A stretch of 64,000 nt of DNA. Origin: PALSA-1353 sp050012375 (GTDB lineage Bacteria > Planctomycetota > Phycisphaerae > Tepidisphaerales > Tepidisphaeraceae). Every line of letters starts with the position of its first letter. The stretch's first letter is position 1. A program made the translations under genes and the position numbers. The stretch spans positions 11,166 to 75,165 of the forward strand of contig JBEKHH010000020.1 of assembly GCA_050012375.1 (NCBI GenBank), given 5' to 3'. Under the pieces are notes generated by a model, which saw nothing but the letters and a program-made list of their open reading frames with translations, did not search any database and was not told where the DNA came from. Below, piece after piece: positions 33,963-43,213 of the stretch.

Positions 33963-34402
33963 ACCGCTTTTTTTTGATTTTCAACTTTCTGGGCGTCGCC
34001 GTGCTGTGTGTGCTGTGCGCCGGTCAATGGCAAACAAACAGCCGGCTGGAAAACAACGTCGAGCTGCTCGACAAGACGCGGATCGAGCAAACCGCGAAAA
34101 TCGCCGAGCAAGAGACGACGCTGAAGGACGACGCGGCCGACCTCAACGACTTGCGACAGCGACTGTCGATGTCGGAATCAGAACTGAAGGACGCCGTGGC
34201 CGAGCGGGATCGTTTCGCGGCCGAGGGAAAGCAACTCAAGTCGGCTCTGGACAAGTGGATGGCCGCCGTCGCTGCGCGCGATGCCGCGCTCAAGCAAGCC
34301 GGCGATCAAATCCGACGACTTTCCAGTGAACGAAACGACGCGGTGCAGAAGTTCAATGACCTTGCCGGAAAATACAATGCGCTCGTATCCAATGCCAAAT
34401 AA
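33959..34402 (+). CDS. Membrane-anchored coiled-coil protein of the TonB cluster
   Basis: 147 residues; ATG overlaps the exbD stop. One N-terminal membrane segment (FFLIFNFLGVAVLCVLCAG) is followed by a nearly continuous coiled coil. It probably belongs to the TonB complex or organises it in the periplasm. No family recognised. Confidence 0.75.
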   Translation: MNRFFLIFNFLGVAVLCVLCAGQWQTNSRLENNVELLDKTRIEQTAKIAEQETTLKDDAADLNDLRQRLSMSESELKDAVAERDRFAAEGKQLKSALDKWMAAVAARDAALKQAGDQIRRLSSERNDAVQKFNDLAGKYNALVSNAK

Positions 34403-34404
34403 CG

Positions 34405-35376
<972 letters not shown>

Positions 35377-35378
35377 CT

Positions 35379-35465
35379 GTCATTTGTCACTCGTCATTTG
35401 TCATTAGTCTTGGCCAACTCACAAATGACCAATGACAAGTGACCAATGACCAATGACCAATGACA
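35379..35465 (+). repeat. Short-word hairpin (TGTCATT family)
   Basis: TGTCATTTGTCACTCG is repeated on the left, and multiple (A)CCAATGAC words on the right are its complement. It lies in the divergent space between cysE and the phosphohexomutase, where neither gene could use it as a terminator. Confidence 0.75.
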
Positions 35466-35517
35466 ACCCCAGCATATCCCTTGCGATACAAGCGGGCAAA
35501 TCCATAATGCCGCGAGA

Positions 35518-36921
35518 ATGGAAACGGATTTGATGATCGGGATTTCCGGCCTGCGCGGAACCATCGGCGCTTCGCTGACGCCGGCGGTGGTTTCTCGAAT
35601 GGCGGCGGCGCTGGCTGCGTTTCTGAAAAGCCGCGGGAAGCCGCGTCAGCGATTCAAGATCGTTTTCGGCCGTGACAGCCGCCCCAGCGGAACGTGGGTT
35701 CGCGACGCCGCGGTTGCCGCTTTGGTCGCCAGCGGAATCGAGGTCATCGATCTGGACATTGTCACGACGCCCGGCGTGGCGATGATGGTCCGGCACATCG
35801 GCGCTGACGCGGGCATCGTCGCCACCGCGTCCCACAATCCGATCGAGTGGAACGGCCTGAAGTTTCTCAACCGCGACGCGGTTGCTCCGCCCGCCGTCGA
35901 AGCACAGGCCATCGTGGATTTTTACCGGGACAACCGCTCCGCGTATGTGCCGGTCGACGACCTGATCCTGCCGCGGCGCGACACGCAGACGCATTCGCTT
36001 CACGTCAAGCGCGTTTTGGAACATGTGGATGTGGTGGGCATTTCTTCCAAACGCTACAAGGTCGTTTTGGACAGCGTCAATGGGGCCGGGTGCGTTGCCA
36101 CTGCAACCCTCCTGAGCAAGCTGGGCTGTCAGCTTGTGCATCTCAACGGCTCTCCTGACGGGCGCTTTCCGCATGAGCCGGAGCCTACCGAAAAGAATCT
36201 GGTGTCTTTAAGCGATGACGTTCGGCGACATCACGCCGCCGTGGGATTCGCCCAGGACCCGGACGCCGATCGCCTGGCGATCGTTGACGAAGCGGGGACG
36301 TACATCGGCGAGGAATATTCGCTGGCGCTTTGCGCGAAATGGGTCTTGTCGCGCCGGCCCGGGGTGGCGGTGACCAATTTGTCTTCCAGCCGGATGCTGG
36401 ACGACATCGCCGCCGCCTGCAACAGCCAGGTGAGGCGCACGCCCGTCGGCGAGGCGAATGTCGTCCAGGCGATGCTTGCCCATAACGCGGTCATCGGCGG
36501 CGAAGGCAACGGCGGGGTGATCGACCCGCGAATCGTCCCCGGCCGGGACAGCCTCGTCGGCATGGCTTACGTCTTGCAGTTGATGGCTGCCACCAACCTT
36601 TCCATCAGCCAGCTCGTCGCGCAGATTCCGCGCTACATAATCATCAAAACCAAGTTCCCATGCCGGCTTGAAGAGGCGAATCGCGTGGTTGCGGCCCTGA
36701 AGAGCCGGTTTGCTTCCGAGAAGATCGACGCTCAGGATGGCATCCGCATCGATTGGCCGCGCGCTTGGCTGCATGCCCGGCCCAGTAACACCGAGCCGAT
36801 CATGCGAATTATTGCCGAAGCTCCGGACCGCTCAACGGCCGAAAAATTGATTGCCGACGCCCAGTCGGTCGTGCAGGAAACGCTTGCGCAATCCCAGTTG
36901 CAAAAGTCGTCGCCTTGTTAA
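35518..36921 (+). CDS. Phosphohexomutase (phosphoglucosamine/phosphomannomutase family)
   Basis: 467 residues. The active-site serine is in TASHNPIEWNGLKFLN, the metal loop is DPDADRLAIVDE, the sugar-binding loop is GEGNGGVIDP and the phosphate loop is ARPSNTEPIMRI. The active-site loop resembles GlmM, but R-P-S-N-T-E-P is more usual in archaeal-type and PMM/PGM members, so the preferred sugar (glucosamine, mannose or glucose phosphate) is left open. Confidence 0.88.
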   Translation: METDLMIGISGLRGTIGASLTPAVVSRMAAALAAFLKSRGKPRQRFKIVFGRDSRPSGTWVRDAAVAALVASGIEVIDLDIVTTPGVAMMVRHIGADAGIVATASHNPIEWNGLKFLNRDAVAPPAVEAQAIVDFYRDNRSAYVPVDDLILPRRDTQTHSLHVKRVLEHVDVVGISSKRYKVVLDSVNGAGCVATATLLSKLGCQLVHLNGSPDGRFPHEPEPTEKNLVSLSDDVRRHHAAVGFAQDPDADRLAIVDEAGTYIGEEYSLALCAKWVLSRRPGVAVTNLSSSRMLDDIAAACNSQVRRTPVGEANVVQAMLAHNAVIGGEGNGGVIDPRIVPGRDSLVGMAYVLQLMAATNLSISQLVAQIPRYIIIKTKFPCRLEEANRVVAALKSRFASEKIDAQDGIRIDWPRAWLHARPSNTEPIMRIIAEAPDRSTAEKLIADAQSVVQETLAQSQLQKSSPC

Positions 36922-37208
36922 TTTGATGTCGCATTGAGACGAAAGCAGGTGGAAAACCGGCTGGTCTCGCTCTCCATGAAAGGTCTGCCAATATGTTTTT
37001 TGCTTCGCCCCTGAAACGGCGTTCGCTCGCCCCCCTTGTCGGCGCCATGCGTCCAGCCGGCCAATCAACTGAGCTGATTTCGCCTGATCCGCGCAACCCT
37101 TCAAACTTGCCCCGTTTACGCGGCACGTCCGGATAATCGGCCAATATCTGCACCGAAGGATTTGGTCCCGCCCCCGCCGTATCGGATGTCATCGGCAACA
37201 GGAGGCCA

Positions 37209-37397
37209 ATGAAAACCGAGCGGCCGAAGCAGCCAGGCAAGAACAATACCAGGAAACCCCCCGATGAGGAGTTCGCGCCGCGGGCCGAGCCCAAGAGGAT
37301 TGTGCCGCAATCCAGGTGCGATTTCGAAGGCGATCCATTCGAGGCCATCCTCGATGCCTACGCCCGAGACATCGAACGATGGGATGGGTTGGAATAA
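37209..37397 (+). CDS. Small hypothetical protein (62 aa)
   Basis: The start at ATG 37209 has an excellent CAGGAGG ribosome-binding site. The protein is basic then acidic (KPPDEEFAPRAEPKR ... DPFEAILDAYARDIERW). Its stop abuts the hisB stop on the other strand. No family recognised. The gap 36922-37208 before it shows no further feature. Confidence 0.65.
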   Translation: MKTERPKQPGKNNTRKPPDEEFAPRAEPKRIVPQSRCDFEGDPFEAILDAYARDIERWDGLE

Positions 37398-37988
37398 TTA
37401 TCCCAGCGACCCCTTCGTGCTGGGCACGTCGGGATTACGCGGATCCAATGTCACCGCCTGCCGCAGGGCCTTGGCCGTTGCCTTGAAAATCGACTCGGCA
37501 ATGTGGTGATTGTTGGTCCCGTAGGCCACGCTGATGTGTAGGTTCAGTTTTCCGTTGATCGCCACGGCCTTGAAGAATTCCTCGACCAATTCGACCGGGA
37601 AAGCTCCTATCGTTCCGCCGGCATACTGCGCGTTGTAAACGAACGCCGGCCGGCCCGATAAGTCGATCGCCACCTGCGCCAGCGTTTCGTCCATCGGCAC
37701 TATCGCCCAGCCATAGCGCTGGATTCCGCGCTTCTCCCCCAGGGCCTTGTCCAGCGCTTGACCCAGCACGATGCCCACGTCCTCCACCGTGTGGTGCGCG
37801 TCCACCTGCAAATCGCCGTCGGCATGGACGGTCAGATCGATCAAGCTGTGTCGGCCGAGCAGATCGAGCATGTGATCGAAAAACCCCACCCCGGTTTCGG
37901 CGGACGTTTTGCCCGTGCCGTCGAGGTTGATCCAGAGCTTGACCTTGGTCTCTTTGGTTTGCCGGGATATCTCCGCTGTGCGATCCAT
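37398..37988 (-). CDS. hisB: Imidazoleglycerol-phosphate dehydratase
   Basis: 196 residues, single-domain bacterial type without the phosphatase. Metal motifs are DAHHTVEDVGIVLGQAL and NNHHIAESIFKATAKAL; SGRPAFVY and GFFDHMLDLL are also present. Start ATG 37988 (MDRTAEISRQTKETKVKLW); the longer frame is unsupported. It carries out the dehydration step of histidine synthesis. Confidence 0.95.
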   Translation of the reverse strand: MDRTAEISRQTKETKVKLWINLDGTGKTSAETGVGFFDHMLDLLGRHSLIDLTVHADGDLQVDAHHTVEDVGIVLGQALDKALGEKRGIQRYGWAIVPMDETLAQVAIDLSGRPAFVYNAQYAGGTIGAFPVELVEEFFKAVAINGKLNLHISVAYGTNNHHIAESIFKATAKALRQAVTLDPRNPDVPSTKGSLG

Positions 37989-38106
37989 AAATGCTTCACC
38001 TGGCGGTGGAACCTTAAATGCAATTCTCCACAGCGGGGATTTGAAATGCAATGCGCCCAGCGGATTTATTGGAACCAGATACCTTATTCTCAAACCCCCC
38101 TCTTCC

Positions 38107-38155
38107 GTTTAGCCGCGACCCAAAGGGGAGCGCGTTTTTTTGGATGTTCGAGAAT
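38107..38155 (+). repeat. Dispersed 48-nt element, copy 2
   Basis: It is almost the same sequence as 29343-29390 (GTTTAGCCGCGACCC...GGGGAGCGCG, T-run, GGATGTTCGA). Here both neighbouring genes are on the minus strand, so the plus-strand T-run would not end either of them. Confidence 0.75.
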
Positions 38156-38241
38156 CGCGGACGCCTATTTAGTTCGCCGCAGGCTCCGATCCAGGCGCAC
38201 GCGCCGTTTTTCAACCCGCAATTGGCAATCGGCATTCCCCC

Positions 38242-39159
38242 TCACCCCTTCAATCCGGTCATCGTCACGCTCTCCACAAAATATTTCTGCGCCGCAAAGA
38301 ACAGTACGACGCATGGCAACATACACACGACGCTGGCGGCCATCAGGTGGTGCGCTTCCATCGCCCCGAACTGGCCCTTGAACCCGTTGAGCGCCAGCGT
38401 CAGCGTTCGATTTTCCGTGCTGTTGAGATAGATCAGCGGCCCCATGAAATCATTCCAGGCCCCAAGGAACGTATAAATCGCCACGATCGCGATGACCGGC
38501 CCGCTGAGCGGAAGCATGAGTTGCCAATAGACGCGCCAATGGCTCGCCCCGTCCATGCGGGCCGCTTCAACCAGTTCCTCGGGAATCTGCGCGAAGAACT
38601 GACGGAACATGAACACGAAGAACGGGCTCGCCAGCCACGCCGGGATCACCAGGGGCCAAAAGCTGTCGATCATCCCCAGCGAGCGGAACAGGATAAAGAC
38701 GGGAATCATCGTCACCTGCGCCGGCAGCATCATCGTGCTGAGCATCACCATGAACAGGATCGATCTGCCGCGAAATCGAAACCGCGCAAACCCAAACCCC
38801 ACCAGCGAGCAGCTGATAATCTGCCCCGCCATGCACAGCGTCGTTATCACCACCGTGTTCGCCAGGGCGGGCCAGAAGTTCATGCGGTCGGCAGCCAGCG
38901 CGTCGGGGTAATTCGACCACTGAACATCCGAAAGGTTTTTGGGCAGCGAAGTAAAGTTCCCCGCCTCCACCTCCGGGTTGGTCTTCAAAGAGCCGTTGAC
39001 GATGAAGTAAAACGGCAGCAAGAACGCCATCGAACCCAGCACCAGCGTCGCATAAACCGCAAACCGTTGCCCGGGCGAAATTGCCCCGGCAGGACGATAT
39101 TTGCGAGGCGCCGTCACCGGTTCAGCCGCCGTTTCAGTTATTGGCAGCGTCTGGGTCAT
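38242..39159 (-). CDS. Sugar ABC transporter permease, MalG type
   Basis: 305 residues from ATG 39159 (MTQTLPITETAAEP). The six-helix permease has the EAA loop EELVEAARMDGASHWRVYWQLMLP. It ends with FVESVTMTGLKG, usual for MalG-like proteins. It overlaps the fusion gene by 4 nt, so the pair forms the channel. Confidence 0.92.
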   Translation of the reverse strand: MTQTLPITETAAEPVTAPRKYRPAGAISPGQRFAVYATLVLGSMAFLLPFYFIVNGSLKTNPEVEAGNFTSLPKNLSDVQWSNYPDALAADRMNFWPALANTVVITTLCMAGQIISCSLVGFGFARFRFRGRSILFMVMLSTMMLPAQVTMIPVFILFRSLGMIDSFWPLVIPAWLASPFFVFMFRQFFAQIPEELVEAARMDGASHWRVYWQLMLPLSGPVIAIVAIYTFLGAWNDFMGPLIYLNSTENRTLTLALNGFKGQFGAMEAHHLMAASVVCMLPCVVLFFAAQKYFVESVTMTGLKG

Positions 39160-41606
39160 GTCTTCAGCCCCTCGTAGTAAACCAGGTTCCGCGAGGCGCG
39201 GAAAATCAGCAGCGTCGTCAGCAGCACGATCACGAACAACACCCACGCCATCGCGCTGGCATAGCCCATATGGTGAAATTCAAACGCCTGCCGATACAGG
39301 CTCAGCACGTAAAAAAGCGTCGCGTTATCCGGACCCCCGCGCGTGGAGCTGTCCACGCCCGTCATCACATAGACCTGAGTGAAGATCTGAAAGCTGGCGA
39401 TGATCCCCATCACGACATTGTAAAAAATCAGCGGAGAGAGCATCGGTAACGTCACGTTCCACAACCGCCGCCACGCCCCAGCCCCGTCGAGACGCGCCGC
39501 TTCGTACAACGAATCCGGAATGCCCTTAAGCCCCGCGAGATAAATGATCATTCCCGCCCCGACGCCCCAGAGACTCATGATCGTCAGTGCCGGCACCGCC
39601 CAACGCATCGCGTCATTCGTCGGAGGGTTGGTCGAGATATCCATCCCGAACCAATTCGGCGGCGACAAATGCATCGGATGAAGCAGCGGGCGCAGAAAGT
39701 GATTCACGATCCCATACTCGTTGTTGAACACTTGCAGCCAGAGCACCGCCAGCGCCACGCCCGACACCACCGACGGCACGAAATAAACCGTCCGAAAGAT
39801 CGTGATCCCCCGCACCCGCGTATTCATCAGCAGCGCCACCGCCAGGCCCGCGATCTGTGTCGCCGGCACCGCCACCAGCACAAAATAAAATGTCACCTTC
39901 AGTGAAATGGGAAACGTCGCATCATGCGTGAAGAGTTCCGTGAAGTTTGCCCCGCCGACAAACATCGCCCCGCTCAGCGGCGTCAGGCCCGTCCAACGCG
40001 TGAATGCCAGCAGGAACGACAGGACCATCGGCCCCAGCGTCAGCGCCAAAAAACCCGCCACCCACGGCATGATGAACATCCAGCCGGCCCGCTCCTGTGC
40101 AAGGTCCAGCGATCCCAGCTTCTCTCGCCGCGCTTTCAGCCATAATCCGAACGCCGCCGTCGCCAGCGCCGCGGCCGCGATTGAAACGATTCGCCCCCAG
40201 GGCATCAATCCACGCGCATCGCTGCGCGTCGGCGAGTCCAGCTCGTCCAGCCAACGCCGTTGCACCTCCTTGGCCGCCGTCTCCGTGCTTGCCAGCCCGA
40301 GTTGGATCGCCAGCCCGTCGCAATCGCTGAGGATGTGGTCCCACTCGCTCTGCGCCGGCAACTGCTGAATGCGAGCGTGCGCGATCGCGTCGATGAACAC
40401 CTGCCGGTCGTAGGGTGGGATCGGCGTTTCGTGCGGGTCGTCCGGCGGCGGGGGGTTGAGAAACGTCGGAATCGCGCTCTGCCGCGACGGCATCGCCAAA
40501 TTCATCTTCGCCGCCAGCAACTGCCCCTCCTCGCCGCACAGGAAGTGAATCAGCTCGTACGCCGCGTCCGGCTCATGGCACTGGCTGCTCATAGACCAGC
40601 CGGTCAGGAAGACCACCGACGCCGGAGTCGTCTCGTATGGCGCCGGAACCACATCCCACTTGAAATCCGTGATCGTCTTGTATGTCGGCGCCAGCCACGT
40701 CCCCACCGGACCGGTGCACCCGATATTCCCGTTCATGAACTCCTGCGAGCCGTCCTTGGCCATCCCCGTCGGGTTGTAACTGGTCTGGTCCTTCAACCGC
40801 ATTTTGCAGATGAACTTCATGCCCGCTTGCGCCTCGGGCGTGTCCAGCGCCACTTGGCGAAACAGCGGATTGCCCTTGGCGTCGGTATGGAAGAATTCCC
40901 CCCCGAACGTCCAGAGAATATCCCGCAGCGTATCGCCCCAGATCCAGAGATACGTGCCGTAAATCTCCCGCCCCTTGTAATCCGCCCGATCGCGCAGCGC
41001 ATTGATCTTCTTCATCTCCACCGCAAAGCGATCCCAGGTCCACCCATGTTTCTGAATGTCGCGCCAGTCCACGCCGGCCGCTTCGAACAGGTTGATGTTG
41101 ATATAAAAACCAGTGGTCGTGAAATCCTTCGGCAGCGCAAAGAGCGGCCCATGTCCCGCCGCACCCGTGGACGTGTCGAACCGGAACGCGTTGAGCACCA
41201 CCGGAACGAAGTCGTCCATCCACGCCTTGTTCTCCTTGGCGACGAACCCGTCGAGCGGCCGGACAATCTTGAGGGTGGCGAATTCCGGCAACATATCCGG
41301 CGGCAGATAAAACACGTCCGGCGGCTGCCCCGCCGCCAGCATCGTCTTCAGCTTGTTCCGCGTCGTATCCGGATCCCCGGGGTTCATGCGGATGATCCGC
41401 ACGTTGGGATGGGCGCGCTCAAAAGCGGCCACGATGTCCGCAACGATCTTGTCTTCCGACGGCGCCCCCCAATGCAACACCGTCAGCGTGATCGGCCGGT
41501 CGTCTCGATGCCGCGCCACCACGCGCCGGCCCACGTCAAAAAAGGACCACAAGACAATGGCCACGGCAGCGACGGCAAGCAATGTTCGGGCGGTCCGAGC
41601 AATCAT
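39156..41606 (-). CDS. Fused sugar-binding protein and MalF-type permease
   Basis: 816 residues. After an N-terminal membrane segment (ARTLLAVAAVAIVLWSFF) comes a family 1 extracellular solute-binding domain (about 35-460: LTVLHWGAPSEDKIVADIV, PPDVFYLPPDMLPEF, GTWLAPTYKTITDFKWDVVP, VVFLTGWSMSSQ). A membrane helix near residue 480 links it to a MalF-type permease (about 510-816) with the EAA loop SLYEAARLDGAGAWRRLWNVTLP. No stop or frame break separates the two. No ATPase gene is adjacent; a shared MsmX/UgpC-like ATPase elsewhere is likely. Confidence 0.9.
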   Translation of the reverse strand: MIARTARTLLAVAAVAIVLWSFFDVGRRVVARHRDDRPITLTVLHWGAPSEDKIVADIVAAFERAHPNVRIIRMNPGDPDTTRNKLKTMLAAGQPPDVFYLPPDMLPEFATLKIVRPLDGFVAKENKAWMDDFVPVVLNAFRFDTSTGAAGHGPLFALPKDFTTTGFYININLFEAAGVDWRDIQKHGWTWDRFAVEMKKINALRDRADYKGREIYGTYLWIWGDTLRDILWTFGGEFFHTDAKGNPLFRQVALDTPEAQAGMKFICKMRLKDQTSYNPTGMAKDGSQEFMNGNIGCTGPVGTWLAPTYKTITDFKWDVVPAPYETTPASVVFLTGWSMSSQCHEPDAAYELIHFLCGEEGQLLAAKMNLAMPSRQSAIPTFLNPPPPDDPHETPIPPYDRQVFIDAIAHARIQQLPAQSEWDHILSDCDGLAIQLGLASTETAAKEVQRRWLDELDSPTRSDARGLMPWGRIVSIAAAALATAAFGLWLKARREKLGSLDLAQERAGWMFIMPWVAGFLALTLGPMVLSFLLAFTRWTGLTPLSGAMFVGGANFTELFTHDATFPISLKVTFYFVLVAVPATQIAGLAVALLMNTRVRGITIFRTVYFVPSVVSGVALAVLWLQVFNNEYGIVNHFLRPLLHPMHLSPPNWFGMDISTNPPTNDAMRWAVPALTIMSLWGVGAGMIIYLAGLKGIPDSLYEAARLDGAGAWRRLWNVTLPMLSPLIFYNVVMGIIASFQIFTQVYVMTGVDSSTRGGPDNATLFYVLSLYRQAFEFHHMGYASAMAWVLFVIVLLTTLLIFRASRNLVYYEGLKT

Positions 41607-41740
41607 AGGGGCGCTAATACCATTCTACAGGAAACGCATCCCTTTTGCCGAGCACAGGCCCGCGTCTTCGCGGTTCAATTTCTTCCCCGCAACAAACCTT
41701 GCCACCGCCCCCGCACCGGGTAACCTCATCATTCCACACG

Positions 41741-43198
41741 ATGGCATGGTTCGCCTTTTACCTCGTCTACGCCCTGATCGGCTGGGGAATCCGCGTGATG
41801 ATGGTAACCGTGGTCCTCCGACGGCAATTCGCGCCTGGCGCTTCGGTGGCATGGCTCGGCATTGTCTTTCTACACCCGTACATCGGGTTGCTCCTTTACT
41901 TGCTCGTCGGCGAAAGCCGCCTGGGTCCGCACCGCATCGAACGCTATCGCCAGATCACCGCCCGCTTCCGCGATCCCGCCCGTCATCCCGGCCGCCTGCC
42001 CCATCAGACCCGTCCCGATTCCGAGCCGTCCTATCAGCCCATGGTGCTCCAGGCCGAGAAAATCAGCGATCTGCCCGTGCTCGCCGGCAATCAACTCGAT
42101 TTCCTCCCCGATGCCGCACAGTTCCTTCAGTACCTCATTGCGGACATCGCCATCGCTCAGCAGCACGTGCACCTGCTCTACTACATCTTCGCCTCCGATC
42201 CTATGGCCGGCGAGGTCGGGGACGCCCTGATCCAGGCGGCTCGCCGCGGCGTTCACTGCCGAGTGCTCGCCGACGCTCTGGCGTCACGCGGGTTCTTCCA
42301 CAGGAACGGCTTGGGGCCAAAGTTAATCGCCGCCGGCGTCGAAGTCGTTCCAGCTCTGCCCGTGGCGCCCCTGCGCCGACGCATGGCTCGGATGGACCTG
42401 CGCAATCATCGCAAGCTCGCCATCATCGACGGCCGCATCGCCTTCGCCGGAAGTCACAATCTCATCAACCCCGACTACGGCGGCCGTCGCGGCAATCCCT
42501 GGATCGACCTCTCCGCTCGATTCGCCGGACCCATCGTCGGCGAGTTGGCCTCCATCTTTGCCGAGGACTGGGCCTTCGAAACCAACCGGGAAATCGAAAT
42601 CCCCTATCCCGATCCCGCCCGCGTCCAATCCCCGAATGGACCAGCCGATGACGTGCTCGCCCAGGTCGTCCCCACCGGACCCACCGAGCCCAATGAAACC
42701 TACCGCCGCCTGCTTCTGGCCGCCATCCAAAGCTCCCGCCGCGAGTTGATCCTCACCACTCCCTATTTCGTTCCCGACGAAACCACGCTCCTGTCCCTGA
42801 TGATGGCCGCCGATCGCGGCGTCGCCGTGAAACTCATCGTTCCCCAAACCGCCGATCACTTCTTCGCCGCCGCCGCCGGCAGAGCGCATTACCTCTCGCT
42901 CCTCCGTTCCGGCGTGGAGATCCATCTCTATCGGCCCGCACTGCTTCACGCCAAGACGACTACCGTGGACGATGCCTTTGCCCTCTTTGGCTCCGCCAAC
43001 ATCGATGTCCGCAGCTTCACCCTGAATTTCGAACTCAGCGTCCTGTTATACGGCAAAGCCATCACCCAGCGCCTCCGGGCCATTCAGAACCAATACCTTT
43101 CGCAGTCCACCCAATTGAATTTAGCCGATTGGCAGCGCCGGCCGATCGCCAGCGAACTCACCGACCGCGCGGTGTCGCTGCTTTCGCCCCTGCTTTAG
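41741..43198 (+). CDS. Cardiolipin synthase-like phospholipase D protein
   Basis: 485 residues from ATG 41741 (MAWFAFYLVYALIGW). Two N-terminal membrane helices are followed by two PLD domains. The first HKD box is NHRKLAIIDGRIAFAGSHN; the second is HAKTTTVDDAFALFGSANID. It would join two phosphatidylglycerols into cardiolipin. The TPR protein gene follows 15 nt later. Confidence 0.88.
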   Translation: MAWFAFYLVYALIGWGIRVMMVTVVLRRQFAPGASVAWLGIVFLHPYIGLLLYLLVGESRLGPHRIERYRQITARFRDPARHPGRLPHQTRPDSEPSYQPMVLQAEKISDLPVLAGNQLDFLPDAAQFLQYLIADIAIAQQHVHLLYYIFASDPMAGEVGDALIQAARRGVHCRVLADALASRGFFHRNGLGPKLIAAGVEVVPALPVAPLRRRMARMDLRNHRKLAIIDGRIAFAGSHNLINPDYGGRRGNPWIDLSARFAGPIVGELASIFAEDWAFETNREIEIPYPDPARVQSPNGPADDVLAQVVPTGPTEPNETYRRLLLAAIQSSRRELILTTPYFVPDETTLLSLMMAADRGVAVKLIVPQTADHFFAAAAGRAHYLSLLRSGVEIHLYRPALLHAKTTTVDDAFALFGSANIDVRSFTLNFELSVLLYGKAITQRLRAIQNQYLSQSTQLNLADWQRRPIASELTDRAVSLLSPLL

Positions 43199-43213
43199 AA
43201 TGCAACCACGCCC

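Noticed and set aside
36922..37208. Minus-strand coding region between the phosphohexomutase and the small gene
   Set aside because: Frames here are only extensions of shadows; no start with RBS and no family.
38347..39177. 276-codon plus-strand frame
   Set aside because: Shadow of the MalG-type permease; highly charged without any domain.
40260..41723. 487-codon plus-strand frame
   Set aside because: Shadow of the binding-protein/permease fusion on the minus strand.
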